Shown here: positions 8,767-16,969 of the stretch, one piece after another
Numbering within the stretch: position 1 is the first letter of the stretch
Layout: the number at the start of each line of letters is the position of its first letter
Assembly (NCBI GenBank): GCA_029262065.1
Contig: JAJDAC010000026.1
Coordinates: 27,048 to 91,047 of the forward strand
Length of the DNA: 64,000 bases
Source of the DNA: Candidatus Krumholzibacteriota bacterium
GTDB lineage: Bacteria > Krumholzibacteriota > Krumholzibacteriia > JAJRXK01
Direction of reading: 5' to 3'
The notes under the pieces: model-generated
What the model was told of the DNA's origin: nothing
Seen by the model: only the letters and a program-made list of their open reading frames with translations
Databases searched by the model: none
Made by a program: the position numbers and the translations under genes

Positions 8767-11700
8767 TTACTGGACCAGCGTCATCTTCTGCGCTCTCGCA
8801 CTGGCCCCCGCCTGCAGCCGGTACACGTACACGCCTGACGCCACGCGGCGTCCCATGGCATCGGTACCGTTCCAGTCGGCTTCGTGCGGACCAGCCGGCA
8901 GGTCGGCGTCGACCAGCAGTCGAATGAGTCGGCCCTTCAGGTCGTACACACCCAGCACGGCGCGCTCACTGCGCGACAATTCGAAACGAATGGTCGTCAG
9001 CGGATTGAACGGGTTGGGAACGTTCTGATCGAGTCGCATGGCCGCCGGCGGCGCGCCGTCGAATCGCAACTGGACGGGGAACGATTCCACTTCCACCCCA
9101 CCGGTGGTCACGGCGATCACCGTGTACGAATAGGTCTGGGTGCCGTCAACGGCCTCGTCCACGAACGTGGTGTCGGTCGGCGGTAGCAGCGTCGAGCTGC
9201 CCGCGATGATATGGCCCGCGCCGTCATCCACGCGGCGAATCACGCGATAGCCGGCCAATGTTTCGTCGTCCAACGAGACGTTCCAATTGAGCTCGATGCC
9301 CGAGGGAATCGACTGCGCCCGCACGCTCTGGAAAGCGACGGCCACCAGCGACTGTGCCGTTACCAGGGCCACCCAATCGCTGCCGGTCGACGACGGCGGG
9401 TTGCCAACGGAAACCCAGTTGCCACCGGTAATCGAGGTCACGGTGCCGTCCTGCAGACCGCCACCGTTGCGGGGGTCGTACCATTCGACCACGAAGTCTT
9501 CGTTGATGCCGCGCAGGTCAAGGTCGGTCGAGCCGCCGTTCTGCAGATACACCACGTACACCTGGCCCGACTTGGCGAAGCACCAGGCGTCGCTCTCGGC
9601 GGCCAGATTGTCATCGGGGTCGAACTCGACCACCGGCCGCGGCAGATGCTGCGTGAAGAAATCGATCGCGTGCTTGGTCTGCGCCCACATGTTGTGACGC
9701 GTCCGCCAGTCCTCGCAGTCGAGATCCATGTGCGGGAACGAACTGCCGAAGTACCACTCGGCGCCGGCACCCCCGGCCATCAGGTTACCCCAGAGGGCTT
9801 CCTTGCGAATACGATCGTGGCTCGCGTCGTCCTCGTCGGGCTTCACGCCCACGTTGTACGGTCCGATCTCGTCCATGTTGCACACCCACTTGCGACCCGC
9901 CTCGCGCGAATCGTCGACCCAACCGCGCGTGGCGTTGTGGATGTTGCTCAAGAAGGAAATCTGCATCGAGGGACCGTCGATACCGTCGAAGCCCAGCAGC
10001 GGCCGCAAAACCTCGTCGGCCTCGTCGGGCCAGTGATGAATGACGGTGAAGTGATCGTAGGGGTCGAGCGCGCCGATGTAGTCGGCGAAGGCACGACGCT
10101 GGGTTTCGGTGTTGGTGTTTTCCTCACCCAGGTTCCAGGTAATGGCCGGGTGGTGGCCAAACCGCGCGATCAACTCGCGGTAGTACAGCTTGCGCTGCGT
10201 GCCCAGATTGCCGCTGTCCAGAATGCGATCGTTCTCGCGCTCCTGCTGGAGCACGTGCAGCATGATGCCCTTGGACGTCATCTGCGAGAACACCATTTCC
10301 CACTGCTCCAGCTTGCTCACATCGAAACGATAGCGCTCGCCGTAGCTGGTCCACGGGTAGACTTCGCGACCATCGCCGGCCACGTTCATGGTCAGGAAGT
10401 AGATGGTGTTCATGCCCATGCTGGACAGGTAGTTCACCGCACCAATGATGCCCTTACCCTTGCCACCGTCCCAGGTGGGGTCACCGTTGTTCCAGTCGGA
10501 CTCGTGGGCCTGGTACCGATGCAGGCCGTTCACCAGAGCGTTTTGCTGTCCGCCGTTGTCGGTGGTGTTGTCGAATTCGTAGTAGCCCAGGAAGTTTTCC
10601 GGGCTGTTGGCGCCACCTTTGATGTAGTAGTCGCCGGTTTCGGCAAAGCGCAGGTAATGCTCGCCCACGTAGTCCAGCCGCCCCTTGGCGCGCAGGTCGG
10701 GCGCGGTCTTGTTGGTGGCGCCGATATCGAATACGCCGGTGGCCCCGTCGAGGGCATCGGGCGTACCAGCCTGGGGATCGAGGCTTACCGCCACGTCGGA
10801 TCCGGTGCGGAACGAGACCCCGTAGTTCCATCGTCCCACCAGAGGCGGCGAGAAGTGGACGCGCCACTTGTCGCCGCTGTTGGCGCCCGTGTTGGCCGCG
10901 TCGCCGTCGGCCGCGAAGAAGCCGGGCACCACGAAGGTCTTGCCCGAGCTCTCGTGGACGAATGTCACGTTCATGCGGTGATCTCGGAACGGATTCGAAC
11001 CCGCCCCCTCATTGGTCGACGGCCCCTGGAACGTCACGGTTACCCGGTGCCACTTGCGCAGCTCGCCGGAAATGGTCCCCTGCGACGCGCCCTCGGGCAG
11101 CACCGTCACCGCGGCCAGATCAACGTCGGACAGCCCACGACTGTCGGTGACCACCAGGCGGAATTCATAGCTACCTTCGGCCAACCCGCTGACGTTGAGG
11201 CTGGCGGTGGACTGTCCCGACAGGCTCACCGAGGCGCCCGCCGTCTGATCCCATGCATAGTCGGTGATCGTGCCCGACGGGGTGATTGCCGAGCCAATGA
11301 GCGTAATGCCGGTATCGGGCAGGAACACCACGCGGTCGCCCCCGGCGTCGGCCGTGGGAGGTACCGTCGAAGAGTCGTCGACCACGGTCAGGTTCACCGT
11401 GAGTGGCGTGCCCGCGGTACCGTTGCCGCCGCCCGATGTGTACGGCGTAGCGGTGATCGACAGCGGGCCGAAATTCGGTGTCCACGGCAGGTAGTCGCCC
11501 GATACGTCGCCCTCGAGCGCGTACGGCGGTGCCGTTTCGATGTGCGTGCTTCCGTTCGACTCAAACACCACGCTTCCCACCACCACCGGATCGGTCACGG
11601 CCTTCACATTGAAGTTGTTGGTGGGATACGAGGCCAGATTCAACGTGCCCCCGTCGACCAACGAACCCAACTCGGTGTTGGTGTCGGCGTTGATCAAGAT

Positions 11701-11781
11701 GAGATCGGTGACCGAGTCGGCGTGCGCCGCGGTGGCCGAAGTCAGGAGCAAAGCAACCATAGCGAACCATAGGATGCGCAA
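8767..11781 (-). CDS. Secreted DUF5060 glycoside hydrolase with PKD-like domain and FlgD-like tag
   Basis: 1004 residues from a TTG start at 11781, which has a perfect GGAGG seven bases upstream and begins directly with a signal peptide (LRILWFAMVALLLTSATAAHA); the longer frame to 11841 has no such site. Order: an N-terminal beta domain, a PKD-like domain with ADAGGDRVVFLPDT, DUF5060 (KWHRVTVTFQG to VGRWNYGVSF), a TIM-barrel hydrolase, a putative collagen-binding-type sandwich (GQVYVVYLQNGG, VEWYDPRNGG), an Fn3-like domain and the FlgD-like tag (NVPNPFNPLTTIRFEL, ending KMTLVQ). Candidate catalytic acids are the Glu pair in WNLGEEN and Glu in NMDEIGPYN, as in GH140/DUF4038-like enzymes. It probably acts on complex plant or algal polysaccharide side chains outside the cell. 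Confidence 0.87.
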   Translation of the reverse strand: MRILWFAMVALLLTSATAAHADSVTDLILINADTNTELGSLVDGGTLNLASYPTNNFNVKAVTDPVVVGSVVFESNGSTHIETAPPYALEGDVSGDYLPWTPNFGPLSITATPYTSGGGNGTAGTPLTVNLTVVDDSSTVPPTADAGGDRVVFLPDTGITLIGSAITPSGTITDYAWDQTAGASVSLSGQSTASLNVSGLAEGSYEFRLVVTDSRGLSDVDLAAVTVLPEGASQGTISGELRKWHRVTVTFQGPSTNEGAGSNPFRDHRMNVTFVHESSGKTFVVPGFFAADGDAANTGANSGDKWRVHFSPPLVGRWNYGVSFRTGSDVAVSLDPQAGTPDALDGATGVFDIGATNKTAPDLRAKGRLDYVGEHYLRFAETGDYYIKGGANSPENFLGYYEFDNTTDNGGQQNALVNGLHRYQAHESDWNNGDPTWDGGKGKGIIGAVNYLSSMGMNTIYFLTMNVAGDGREVYPWTSYGERYRFDVSKLEQWEMVFSQMTSKGIMLHVLQQERENDRILDSGNLGTQRKLYYRELIARFGHHPAITWNLGEENTNTETQRRAFADYIGALDPYDHFTVIHHWPDEADEVLRPLLGFDGIDGPSMQISFLSNIHNATRGWVDDSREAGRKWVCNMDEIGPYNVGVKPDEDDASHDRIRKEALWGNLMAGGAGAEWYFGSSFPHMDLDCEDWRTRHNMWAQTKHAIDFFTQHLPRPVVEFDPDDNLAAESDAWCFAKSGQVYVVYLQNGGSTDLDLRGINEDFVVEWYDPRNGGGLQDGTVTSITGGNWVSVGNPPSSTGSDWVALVTAQSLVAVAFQSVRAQSIPSGIELNWNVSLDDETLAGYRVIRRVDDGAGHIIAGSSTLLPPTDTTFVDEAVDGTQTYSYTVIAVTTGGVEVESFPVQLRFDGAPPAAMRLDQNVPNPFNPLTTIRFELSRSERAVLGVYDLKGRLIRLLVDADLPAGPHEADWNGTDAMGRRVASGVYVYRLQAGASARAQKMTLVQ

Positions 11782-12116
11782 AGCGGGTCCTCCAAGGGAC
11801 GTCCGTGAATGTTTTTGGCAGGAGCAGGCGGGCATCGCCAATGGGCCGACACGTGTGGGGAAGGAAGTCGGCTCGACTCCAGCGCAAGACGAGGAAGTTC
11901 AATGCCGTCGAGTGCAGAACGCATGCCACGCGGCGGGTTATTTATCAGGTGGGTACGCTAAGGTCTCTCTCAGGGCTTGGCCAGGGGGATTCGCCCTAGA
12001 ACTGGCGCAAAATGCCCTATTTAGGCGTGCAGAGGGCGCAAGTAGCGTTTGATTGCGACGTATGTTCGATTGTCACGGGCCGACCAACTACCGGCCAGCG
12101 GTCAGATGCCGACCGG
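11782..12116. other. Intergenic region upstream of the glycoside hydrolase
   Basis: 335 bases between the start of the glycoside hydrolase and the stop of the glycosyltransferase, both minus strand. It holds the GGAGG site for the TTG start and an A/T-richer patch near 11938-11950 (TTATTTATCAGG on the plus strand) that may belong to a promoter. I see no gene, hairpin terminator or repeat that I can support. Confidence 0.4.
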
Positions 12117-13073
12117 TCAGGGTGCGACCCGCCGCCATGCGCGACGGAGAATCTTGATGGGACCCCAAGTGAGGGCCTGGCCGATGTCGCGCCGGAAATC
12201 GATGGCCATGGGGGAATCGACGCTCTCCCATTGGGGCGCGAGTCGTAGAATGCTCCGCGCCGTGGCGGCATCGCCCGAGATGGCGAATCTGCGTGCGTCC
12301 TGCAACGCAAGCAGACCCCGGATTCGTTCGAGCAACGGGCGGTGCTGGTTGGGACAGACATCGCGAAGCGGCTCGGGGTCGGTCACCACCGGACGCGCGG
12401 GCGGAATCTGGACGCGCCCGACACCCAGCTCCGAATCGTACGTGTGGTACCAGGACCGAGGAGTGGTATCGAACGTCACCGGGTGATTCAACAATACCTG
12501 CAGCCACAACCACGAATCCTCGCCGTAGGTGCAACGCTTGCGATCGTAGAAGCCGCCGTACTTACGAGCGATGTCGCGGCGCATCACAACCGAAGAAGTG
12601 TGCGTGAAATCAAGCGTATGCTTGATGCGATCGGCGTTCAGATCGGGCGGCAACACGAACGGTCCCGATTCTATTCCCAGGCTCAGCCAATACGGCTCGT
12701 CGATCTGCGACTCATCCCGGTAGTGCCCACAGGCCGACAACACACACTCAGGGTGTTCGGTCAGCCGTTGTACAGCCTCGGCCAAGTGGTCGGGTTCCCA
12801 TTCGTCGTCGGCATCCAGGAAGGCCACGAACTCGCCTACGGCTCTGTCGATACCACGATTACGCGCGCCGGCCGGTCCAGCGTTGGGCTGGGCGATCAGG
12901 GCAATACGTGGATCCTGGTACGCGGTAATGCGTTGCGGGCCGTCGTCGGTGGAACCGTCGTCGACCACGACGACCTCGTAATCGGTATAGGTCTGCGCCA
13001 ATACCGAGTCCACACAACGCGCCACGTGCGGCGCCTTGTTGTACAACGGAATGATGACGCTGACTCGGGCCAT
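12117..13073 (-). CDS. Family 2 glycosyltransferase
   Basis: 318 residues from the ATG at 13073, which is preceded by AAGGAG; the frame extends eight codons to a TTG at 13097 without a better site. It opens with MARVSVIIPLYNKAPHVARC, and the GT-A fold motifs follow: VVVVDDGSTDDG, NAGPAGARNRGID and the metal-binding FLDADDEWEPDH. The C-terminal part (RDIARKYGGFY, GEDSWLWLQV) matches the acceptor-side ED motif. It transfers a sugar from a nucleotide-sugar donor to a growing glycan or protein-linked acceptor at the cytoplasmic face of the membrane. It is the last gene of a four-gene minus-strand operon with Wzt, Wzm and a GT4 enzyme, starting 28 bases after the Wzt stop. Confidence 0.93.
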   Translation of the reverse strand: MARVSVIIPLYNKAPHVARCVDSVLAQTYTDYEVVVVDDGSTDDGPQRITAYQDPRIALIAQPNAGPAGARNRGIDRAVGEFVAFLDADDEWEPDHLAEAVQRLTEHPECVLSACGHYRDESQIDEPYWLSLGIESGPFVLPPDLNADRIKHTLDFTHTSSVVMRRDIARKYGGFYDRKRCTYGEDSWLWLQVLLNHPVTFDTTPRSWYHTYDSELGVGRVQIPPARPVVTDPEPLRDVCPNQHRPLLERIRGLLALQDARRFAISGDAATARSILRLAPQWESVDSPMAIDFRRDIGQALTWGPIKILRRAWRRVAP

Positions 13074-13101
13074 GAACCGCGAGCTCCTTGTGGACAATAG
13101 G

Positions 13102-14340
13102 CTAGTTGGGTCGCGACCAGCGGTGACGCATGGTTACCGCGCCCCACTTGGATTCGTGCTTGAAGAGCCTGCCCTCGGACTCGCCACCCACCACCTGAAA
13201 CCGGGTGGCCGCATCGACAATATCTTCCGCCACGCCACGATTGAGCAACTGGACGTCCAGGTTGTATTCGCCGGGCATGAGCGGCAAGGCCTCGATATCG
13301 CATACCAACTGTCGTCCCATGGAGGGATCGACCGTGTCAGTGGAATGTGAGTACTCCGACGAGAGCAGCGACAGCCGCGCGCCGCGCTCGTCGTTGACAA
13401 TGAACGAACAACCGGGCGCGGCCAACTCGCCTTCGTAACTGAACACCAACTGCATGGGCTGACCGGTGTTGAGGGTAGAAACAGGGGTACCATCGGTACC
13501 TCGGATCTCGATGCTGGTGAACCGCGCGTTGCCCTCGCCACCGCGATCCTCGCGGTGAGTCAGCGACTGGGCACTGGCCTCTTCCATCTGCGCCAGATAC
13601 TCGTCCACCGCGTCGTTGGCCGGGCCGTCGAAATGGAGCTGCCCGCCGCTGAACACGATTCCACGCTCACACAAAGCGCGCACGGCGCCCATGTTGTGGC
13701 TCACGAAAAGCACGGTGCGCCCGTGCCCCGCCACGTCCTTCATCTTGCCCAGGCACTTGCGCTGGAAGGCGGCGTCACCCACGGCCAACACTTCGTCCAC
13801 CAGCAGGATCTCGGGCTCGAGGTGCGCGGCCACGGCAAACGCCAGGCGCACGTACATTCCACTGGAGTAGCGCTTCACCGGTGTATCCAGAAAACGCTCG
13901 ATTTCGGAGAAGGCGACGATCTCGTCGAACTTCCGGTCGATCTCGCCTTTCGACATGCCCAGAATGGCGCCGTTCAGGAAGATGTTCTCGCGGCCGGTGA
14001 GCTCGGGATGAAAGCCCGTCCCCACTTCGAGCAAAGAGCCCACGCGGCCGAACAATTCCGCGCGGCCCTCGCTTGGATCGGTAATCCGGGACAGGACCTT
14101 CAACAGCGTGGACTTGCCCGCGCCGTTGCGACCAATGATACCTACCACTTCGCCGCGACCGATTTCAAACGACACGTCGCGCAACGCCCACAAAGTGGAG
14201 TCGACCGACTCCTTGCCGCCGCGCCCAAACACGCTCTTGATGGAATCGACCACCACCTCGCGCAGGTTCTGATCGCCAACCCAGGAACCCAGCCGGTACT
14301 TCTTGGCCAAACCTTCGACGCGGATCATTGGAGCACTCAC
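13102..14340 (-). CDS. wzt: Polysaccharide ABC exporter ATP-binding subunit with C-terminal Wzt domain
   Basis: 412 residues from the GTG at 14340, which has GGGGGAT upstream and lies 10 bases after the permease stop; an ATG four codons inside is possible. The ATPase domain has Walker A GRNGAGKST, the signature RYSSGMYVRLAF, Walker B EILLVDEVLAVGD and the H-loop FVSHN. Residues after about 255 form an extra beta-rich Wzt C-terminal domain (FTSIEIRGTDG, MQLVFSYEGE, YNLDVQLLN), which in O-antigen exporters binds the finished glycan and its terminal modification. With the adjacent permease it exports a lipid-linked polysaccharide across the inner membrane. Confidence 0.93.
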   Translation of the reverse strand: MSAPMIRVEGLAKKYRLGSWVGDQNLREVVVDSIKSVFGRGGKESVDSTLWALRDVSFEIGRGEVVGIIGRNGAGKSTLLKVLSRITDPSEGRAELFGRVGSLLEVGTGFHPELTGRENIFLNGAILGMSKGEIDRKFDEIVAFSEIERFLDTPVKRYSSGMYVRLAFAVAAHLEPEILLVDEVLAVGDAAFQRKCLGKMKDVAGHGRTVLFVSHNMGAVRALCERGIVFSGGQLHFDGPANDAVDEYLAQMEEASAQSLTHREDRGGEGNARFTSIEIRGTDGTPVSTLNTGQPMQLVFSYEGELAAPGCSFIVNDERGARLSLLSSEYSHSTDTVDPSMGRQLVCDIEALPLMPGEYNLDVQLLNRGVAEDIVDAATRFQVVGGESEGRLFKHESKWGAVTMRHRWSRPN

Positions 14341-14350
14341 GTTGATCCCC

Positions 14351-15247
14351 CTACACCACGTCGGCGAACCGACGCTCCACACGGCCGAAGTAGAACAGAC
14401 CCACGACCAGCAGGGACACCGCCATCCCCGCGGAAAGCAGCAGACCGTCGACATTCAGGGATGTTCCCAGCATCACCGAACGGTGCGTTTCGATGATGCC
14501 CGCCATGGGGTTCAGATACAGCATCCACGCGTACTTTTCGGGCAGCACGTCGACGGGATAGATCACGGGGGTCAGGAAGAACCAGGTCTGGACCATGAAC
14601 GGCACCATGTACTTGAAGTCCCGGTAGGAAACCGAGAGCGCCGCCAGCAAGATGCCCACACCCAGGGCGGCGACGATGGCGCCCAAGGCAACCACTGGCG
14701 CCAGAAGAATCGTCCAACCCATGGGCTGCTGGTAGTAGAGCATGAGGCCCAGCAAGACCACGAAGGCGACGGCGCCATCCACCAACGGAGCGCCGGCCGA
14801 GGAAAACGGCAGGATGATTCGCGGCACGTAGATCTTGCGGAGAATCTCGGCGTTGGCCAACAGGCTGTTGGCCGACGTGGTGACCGTGGCGTTGAAGAAA
14901 TTCCAGAGCACCTGACCGGACAGCGAGAACACCGCGTAGGGGACCACACGACCCTCGATCTGCTCGATTCGGTCTTCCACGCCGAGCATCTTTCCAAAGA
15001 ACAGGGTAAACACGATCATCTGCGCCACCGGCTGGATTACGGCCCACAGGGCCCCCAGCATGGTCTGTTTGTACCGGATCTTTATATCCCGCAGCGCGAA
15101 GATCCAAAGCAGGTCGCGAAACCGCCAGAGCTCGGCCATGTCGACCAGCTGCCAGCCCGAACGAGGGCGTAGCACGGCCAGAGGCTCGGTGGAGGGCGCC
15201 GGCACCGGGGAAGGACCCGTTGAAGCTGGGTCAGATACAGATGACAT
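14351..15247 (-). CDS. wzm: Polysaccharide ABC exporter permease (ABC-2 type)
   Basis: 298 residues starting at ATG 15247. A proline-rich cytoplasmic leader of about 35 residues precedes an amphipathic segment (ELWRFRDLLWIFALRDIKIRYKQT) and about six membrane helices (for example MLGALWAVIQPVAQMIVFTLFFG, GAVAFVVLLGLMLYY, ILLAPVVALGAIVAALGVGILLA). The motifs RDIKIRYKQTMLG, YVPRIILPFSS and FLTPVIYPVD are characteristic of the Wzm/ABC2_membrane family. It pairs with the ATPase whose start is 10 bases downstream. Together they should export an O-antigen-like or capsular glycan; the sugar biosynthesis genes are not in the window. Confidence 0.93.
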   Translation of the reverse strand: MSSVSDPASTGPSPVPAPSTEPLAVLRPRSGWQLVDMAELWRFRDLLWIFALRDIKIRYKQTMLGALWAVIQPVAQMIVFTLFFGKMLGVEDRIEQIEGRVVPYAVFSLSGQVLWNFFNATVTTSANSLLANAEILRKIYVPRIILPFSSAGAPLVDGAVAFVVLLGLMLYYQQPMGWTILLAPVVALGAIVAALGVGILLAALSVSYRDFKYMVPFMVQTWFFLTPVIYPVDVLPEKYAWMLYLNPMAGIIETHRSVMLGTSLNVDGLLLSAGMAVSLLVVGLFYFGRVERRFADVV

Positions 15248-15359
15248 CAGGATCCTGTGGTGAAAGTTCCGGCCACGATATCACCGGCCGGGGGGACCGG
15301 CCAGTCCGGTGCCGTCGATCGGCCTGCAATCGGGATACCAGCGCAGTGCGGATGGCCGA

Positions 15360-16511
15360 TCAAAGCCGCCGGACGGCTTCCAGAAACCGTTCGCCCGCGG
15401 TCGTCCAGTTCAGACGGGTGCGGTACTCGCGGTAGGAACTCATGGCCAGGTCTTGATAGCCGGCCGGGTAGGACCACAGTTCCTGCACTCGCGCCGTGGC
15501 GCCCGGAACGAAATCCTGGAGGTCGTAGAGGTAGCCGTTGCGCCCGTCGGCCACGACGGTGGATAGACCGGTCACGTTGGATGCCAAGATCGGAACGCCG
15601 TAGGCGTTGGCCTCGGCCAGGGCAATGCCAAAGGCCTCAAACGAGGCCGGGTGTACCAGGAAGTGGCTTTCGCGCAGCAGGGCCATCAGCTGTTCGAGTT
15701 CGGCGGGCACCGTCTTGTCGAGGAAGCCAATGATCTCGACCCGATCGGATGTGATATCCGGCTGGCTGCCCACGACCCGCAGGCGAGCATCGATTCCAAC
15801 TTCAGCCAGGCCTTCAGCCAGTTCGATCGCCTTATCCAGTCCCTTACGCACGTGCTCGGCGCCCAGGAACAACAGGTTGCAGCGCTCGCGCGAACGCGAC
15901 GTCACGGCCGATTGGACGGCGCCCTCGTCGCTGAGGCCAGGCAGGTTGGCGCCCAACTCGATCACGGGGGTCTTCTCGGCCGGCGTACCGTAGTGGGTCT
16001 GGGCCAGCTCGGCCGCCCAGCGCGAGCTGAACACAGCCAGATCGGCCCGCTGCAGGGCCAACTCGTCCCAGTGGTGCTCATGCGGTTTGGTGCGCCGAAA
16101 TTCTTCGAAGGTCAACGGATCGCCGTAGTGGCCGCTCCAAAGCCCCGACCAGGTGGCGTCGTGCCAGAATACAATCGGCCGGTTGGTGTTCATGTGGGGC
16201 ACGGGCGCCGTGCCCTGGCAGATGACCAGGTCCACGTCGTGTTCACGCACGGCCCGGGTGGCCAGCTTGCCGATGGTCTTGAGCTTCTTGGGAACGGTCT
16301 GCAGAACCTTCCCCGGGTGGGGCATCTCCACGCAGTGCAGTTCGCTGAAGATGGACTCGTACGTCTCACGCATTCGCAACGACGTGCCCGACCAGGCCTT
16401 GGGGTCGTACGGGTCGCACTCGCAAAGGAACAAGGCCCGGATGTGGTCGAGCTGGGCCAGCGGCACCCGTGGCGTTTCCTGTACACGCCCAAACCAGTTG
16501 AACAGCCCCAC
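15360..16511 (-). CDS. Family 4 glycosyltransferase
   Basis: 383 residues from a GTG at 16511 that has AAGGA five bases upstream; a TTG at 16535 would add eight residues but has a poorer site. The N-terminal Rossmann half begins IRALFLCECDPYDPKAWSGT; the C-terminal half has the GT-B donor-site features LLFLGAEHVRKGLDKAIELA, VEIIGFLD, and the EX7E-like region PASFEAFGIALAEANAYGVP. This is a retaining nucleotide-sugar transferase. It is the first gene of the polysaccharide-export operon, 112 bases before the permease start, so it likely helps build the exported glycan. Confidence 0.9.
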   Translation of the reverse strand: MGLFNWFGRVQETPRVPLAQLDHIRALFLCECDPYDPKAWSGTSLRMRETYESIFSELHCVEMPHPGKVLQTVPKKLKTIGKLATRAVREHDVDLVICQGTAPVPHMNTNRPIVFWHDATWSGLWSGHYGDPLTFEEFRRTKPHEHHWDELALQRADLAVFSSRWAAELAQTHYGTPAEKTPVIELGANLPGLSDEGAVQSAVTSRSRERCNLLFLGAEHVRKGLDKAIELAEGLAEVGIDARLRVVGSQPDITSDRVEIIGFLDKTVPAELEQLMALLRESHFLVHPASFEAFGIALAEANAYGVPILASNVTGLSTVVADGRNGYLYDLQDFVPGATARVQELWSYPAGYQDLAMSSYREYRTRLNWTTAGERFLEAVRRL

Positions 16512-16969
16512 GATGATCCTTCCCAACGGGTCCAACGGACCCCATCCAGGCCCCCTGGCAAAAATGAAACAGCTGCCCAGCGCATGGGGCCCGGGCCGGC
16601 CGCCGGCAGAGTAACCCGAAACGGTCCAGATCCCCGTTAAATTTTGGGAACCTCAGGATGGGGATAGTTGTTTCCGGTGAGGGCACCCGAAGGTCGGTGA
16701 GCGACCAGAAAGGTTCGCTCTTACCATGTCAATCGGGTCTACATAGAGCAATTTCGGATGTCGTGCATGGGAACATGGTTCATCTGTGATACGATTTCCG
16801 ACGAGGAAACGTGCCCCCTGGGGTGCGGGCCCTTGTGACCGGCCGGAGGACTTCCAAGGGGGGAAGTCGGTCACGGTTGCGAAGCGTAGGCGTTGTCCTT
16901 TCTGCATCGCACCGGAACTCGTGAGCGAGCACGGGTTCGAGCTGATCACAATCAAGACGAGGAACACGG
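16512..16969 (+). other. Divergent intergenic region with long structured leader
   Basis: 458 bases separate the GT4 start (minus) from the giant secreted protein (plus). It contains an extended -10-like TGATACGAT ending at 16795, then GC-rich hairpins between 16810 and 16874 and a GAGGA ribosome-binding site at about 16959. No open frame in it looks like a gene. The long untranslated leader is more than this genome's other spacers usually allow. Confidence 0.4.
16836..16874 (+). promoter_or_regulatory. Two-part stem-loop in the leader of the malectin gene
   Basis: GTGACC (16836-16841) pairs with GGTCAC (16869-16874); inside it GACTTCC (16850-16856) pairs with GGAAGTC (16862-16868). The two stems stack on the 3' side and leave an eight-base bulge on the 5' side. 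A further GC-rich hairpin may form at 16811-16828. It lies about 100 bases before the start codon, within a likely 5' leader. There is no T-run, so it is not a simple terminator; it matches no riboswitch consensus I know. Confidence 0.45.

Noticed and set aside
10985..11000. Another GGATTCGAACC tRNA-like motif
   Set aside because: It lies in the middle of the glycoside hydrolase coding sequence (SNPF codons) and has no surrounding tRNA arms.
9211..11772. Very long open frame antisense to the glycoside hydrolase
   Set aside because: It is an antisense shadow in GC-rich DNA: low-complexity Val/Gly/His/Arg composition, no motif, and the opposite frame encodes a clear multi-domain protein.
16800..16900. 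Possible known riboswitch (c-di-GMP, cobalamin, TPP)
   Set aside because: Consensus cores of these classes are not present; only generic stem-loops can be supported.
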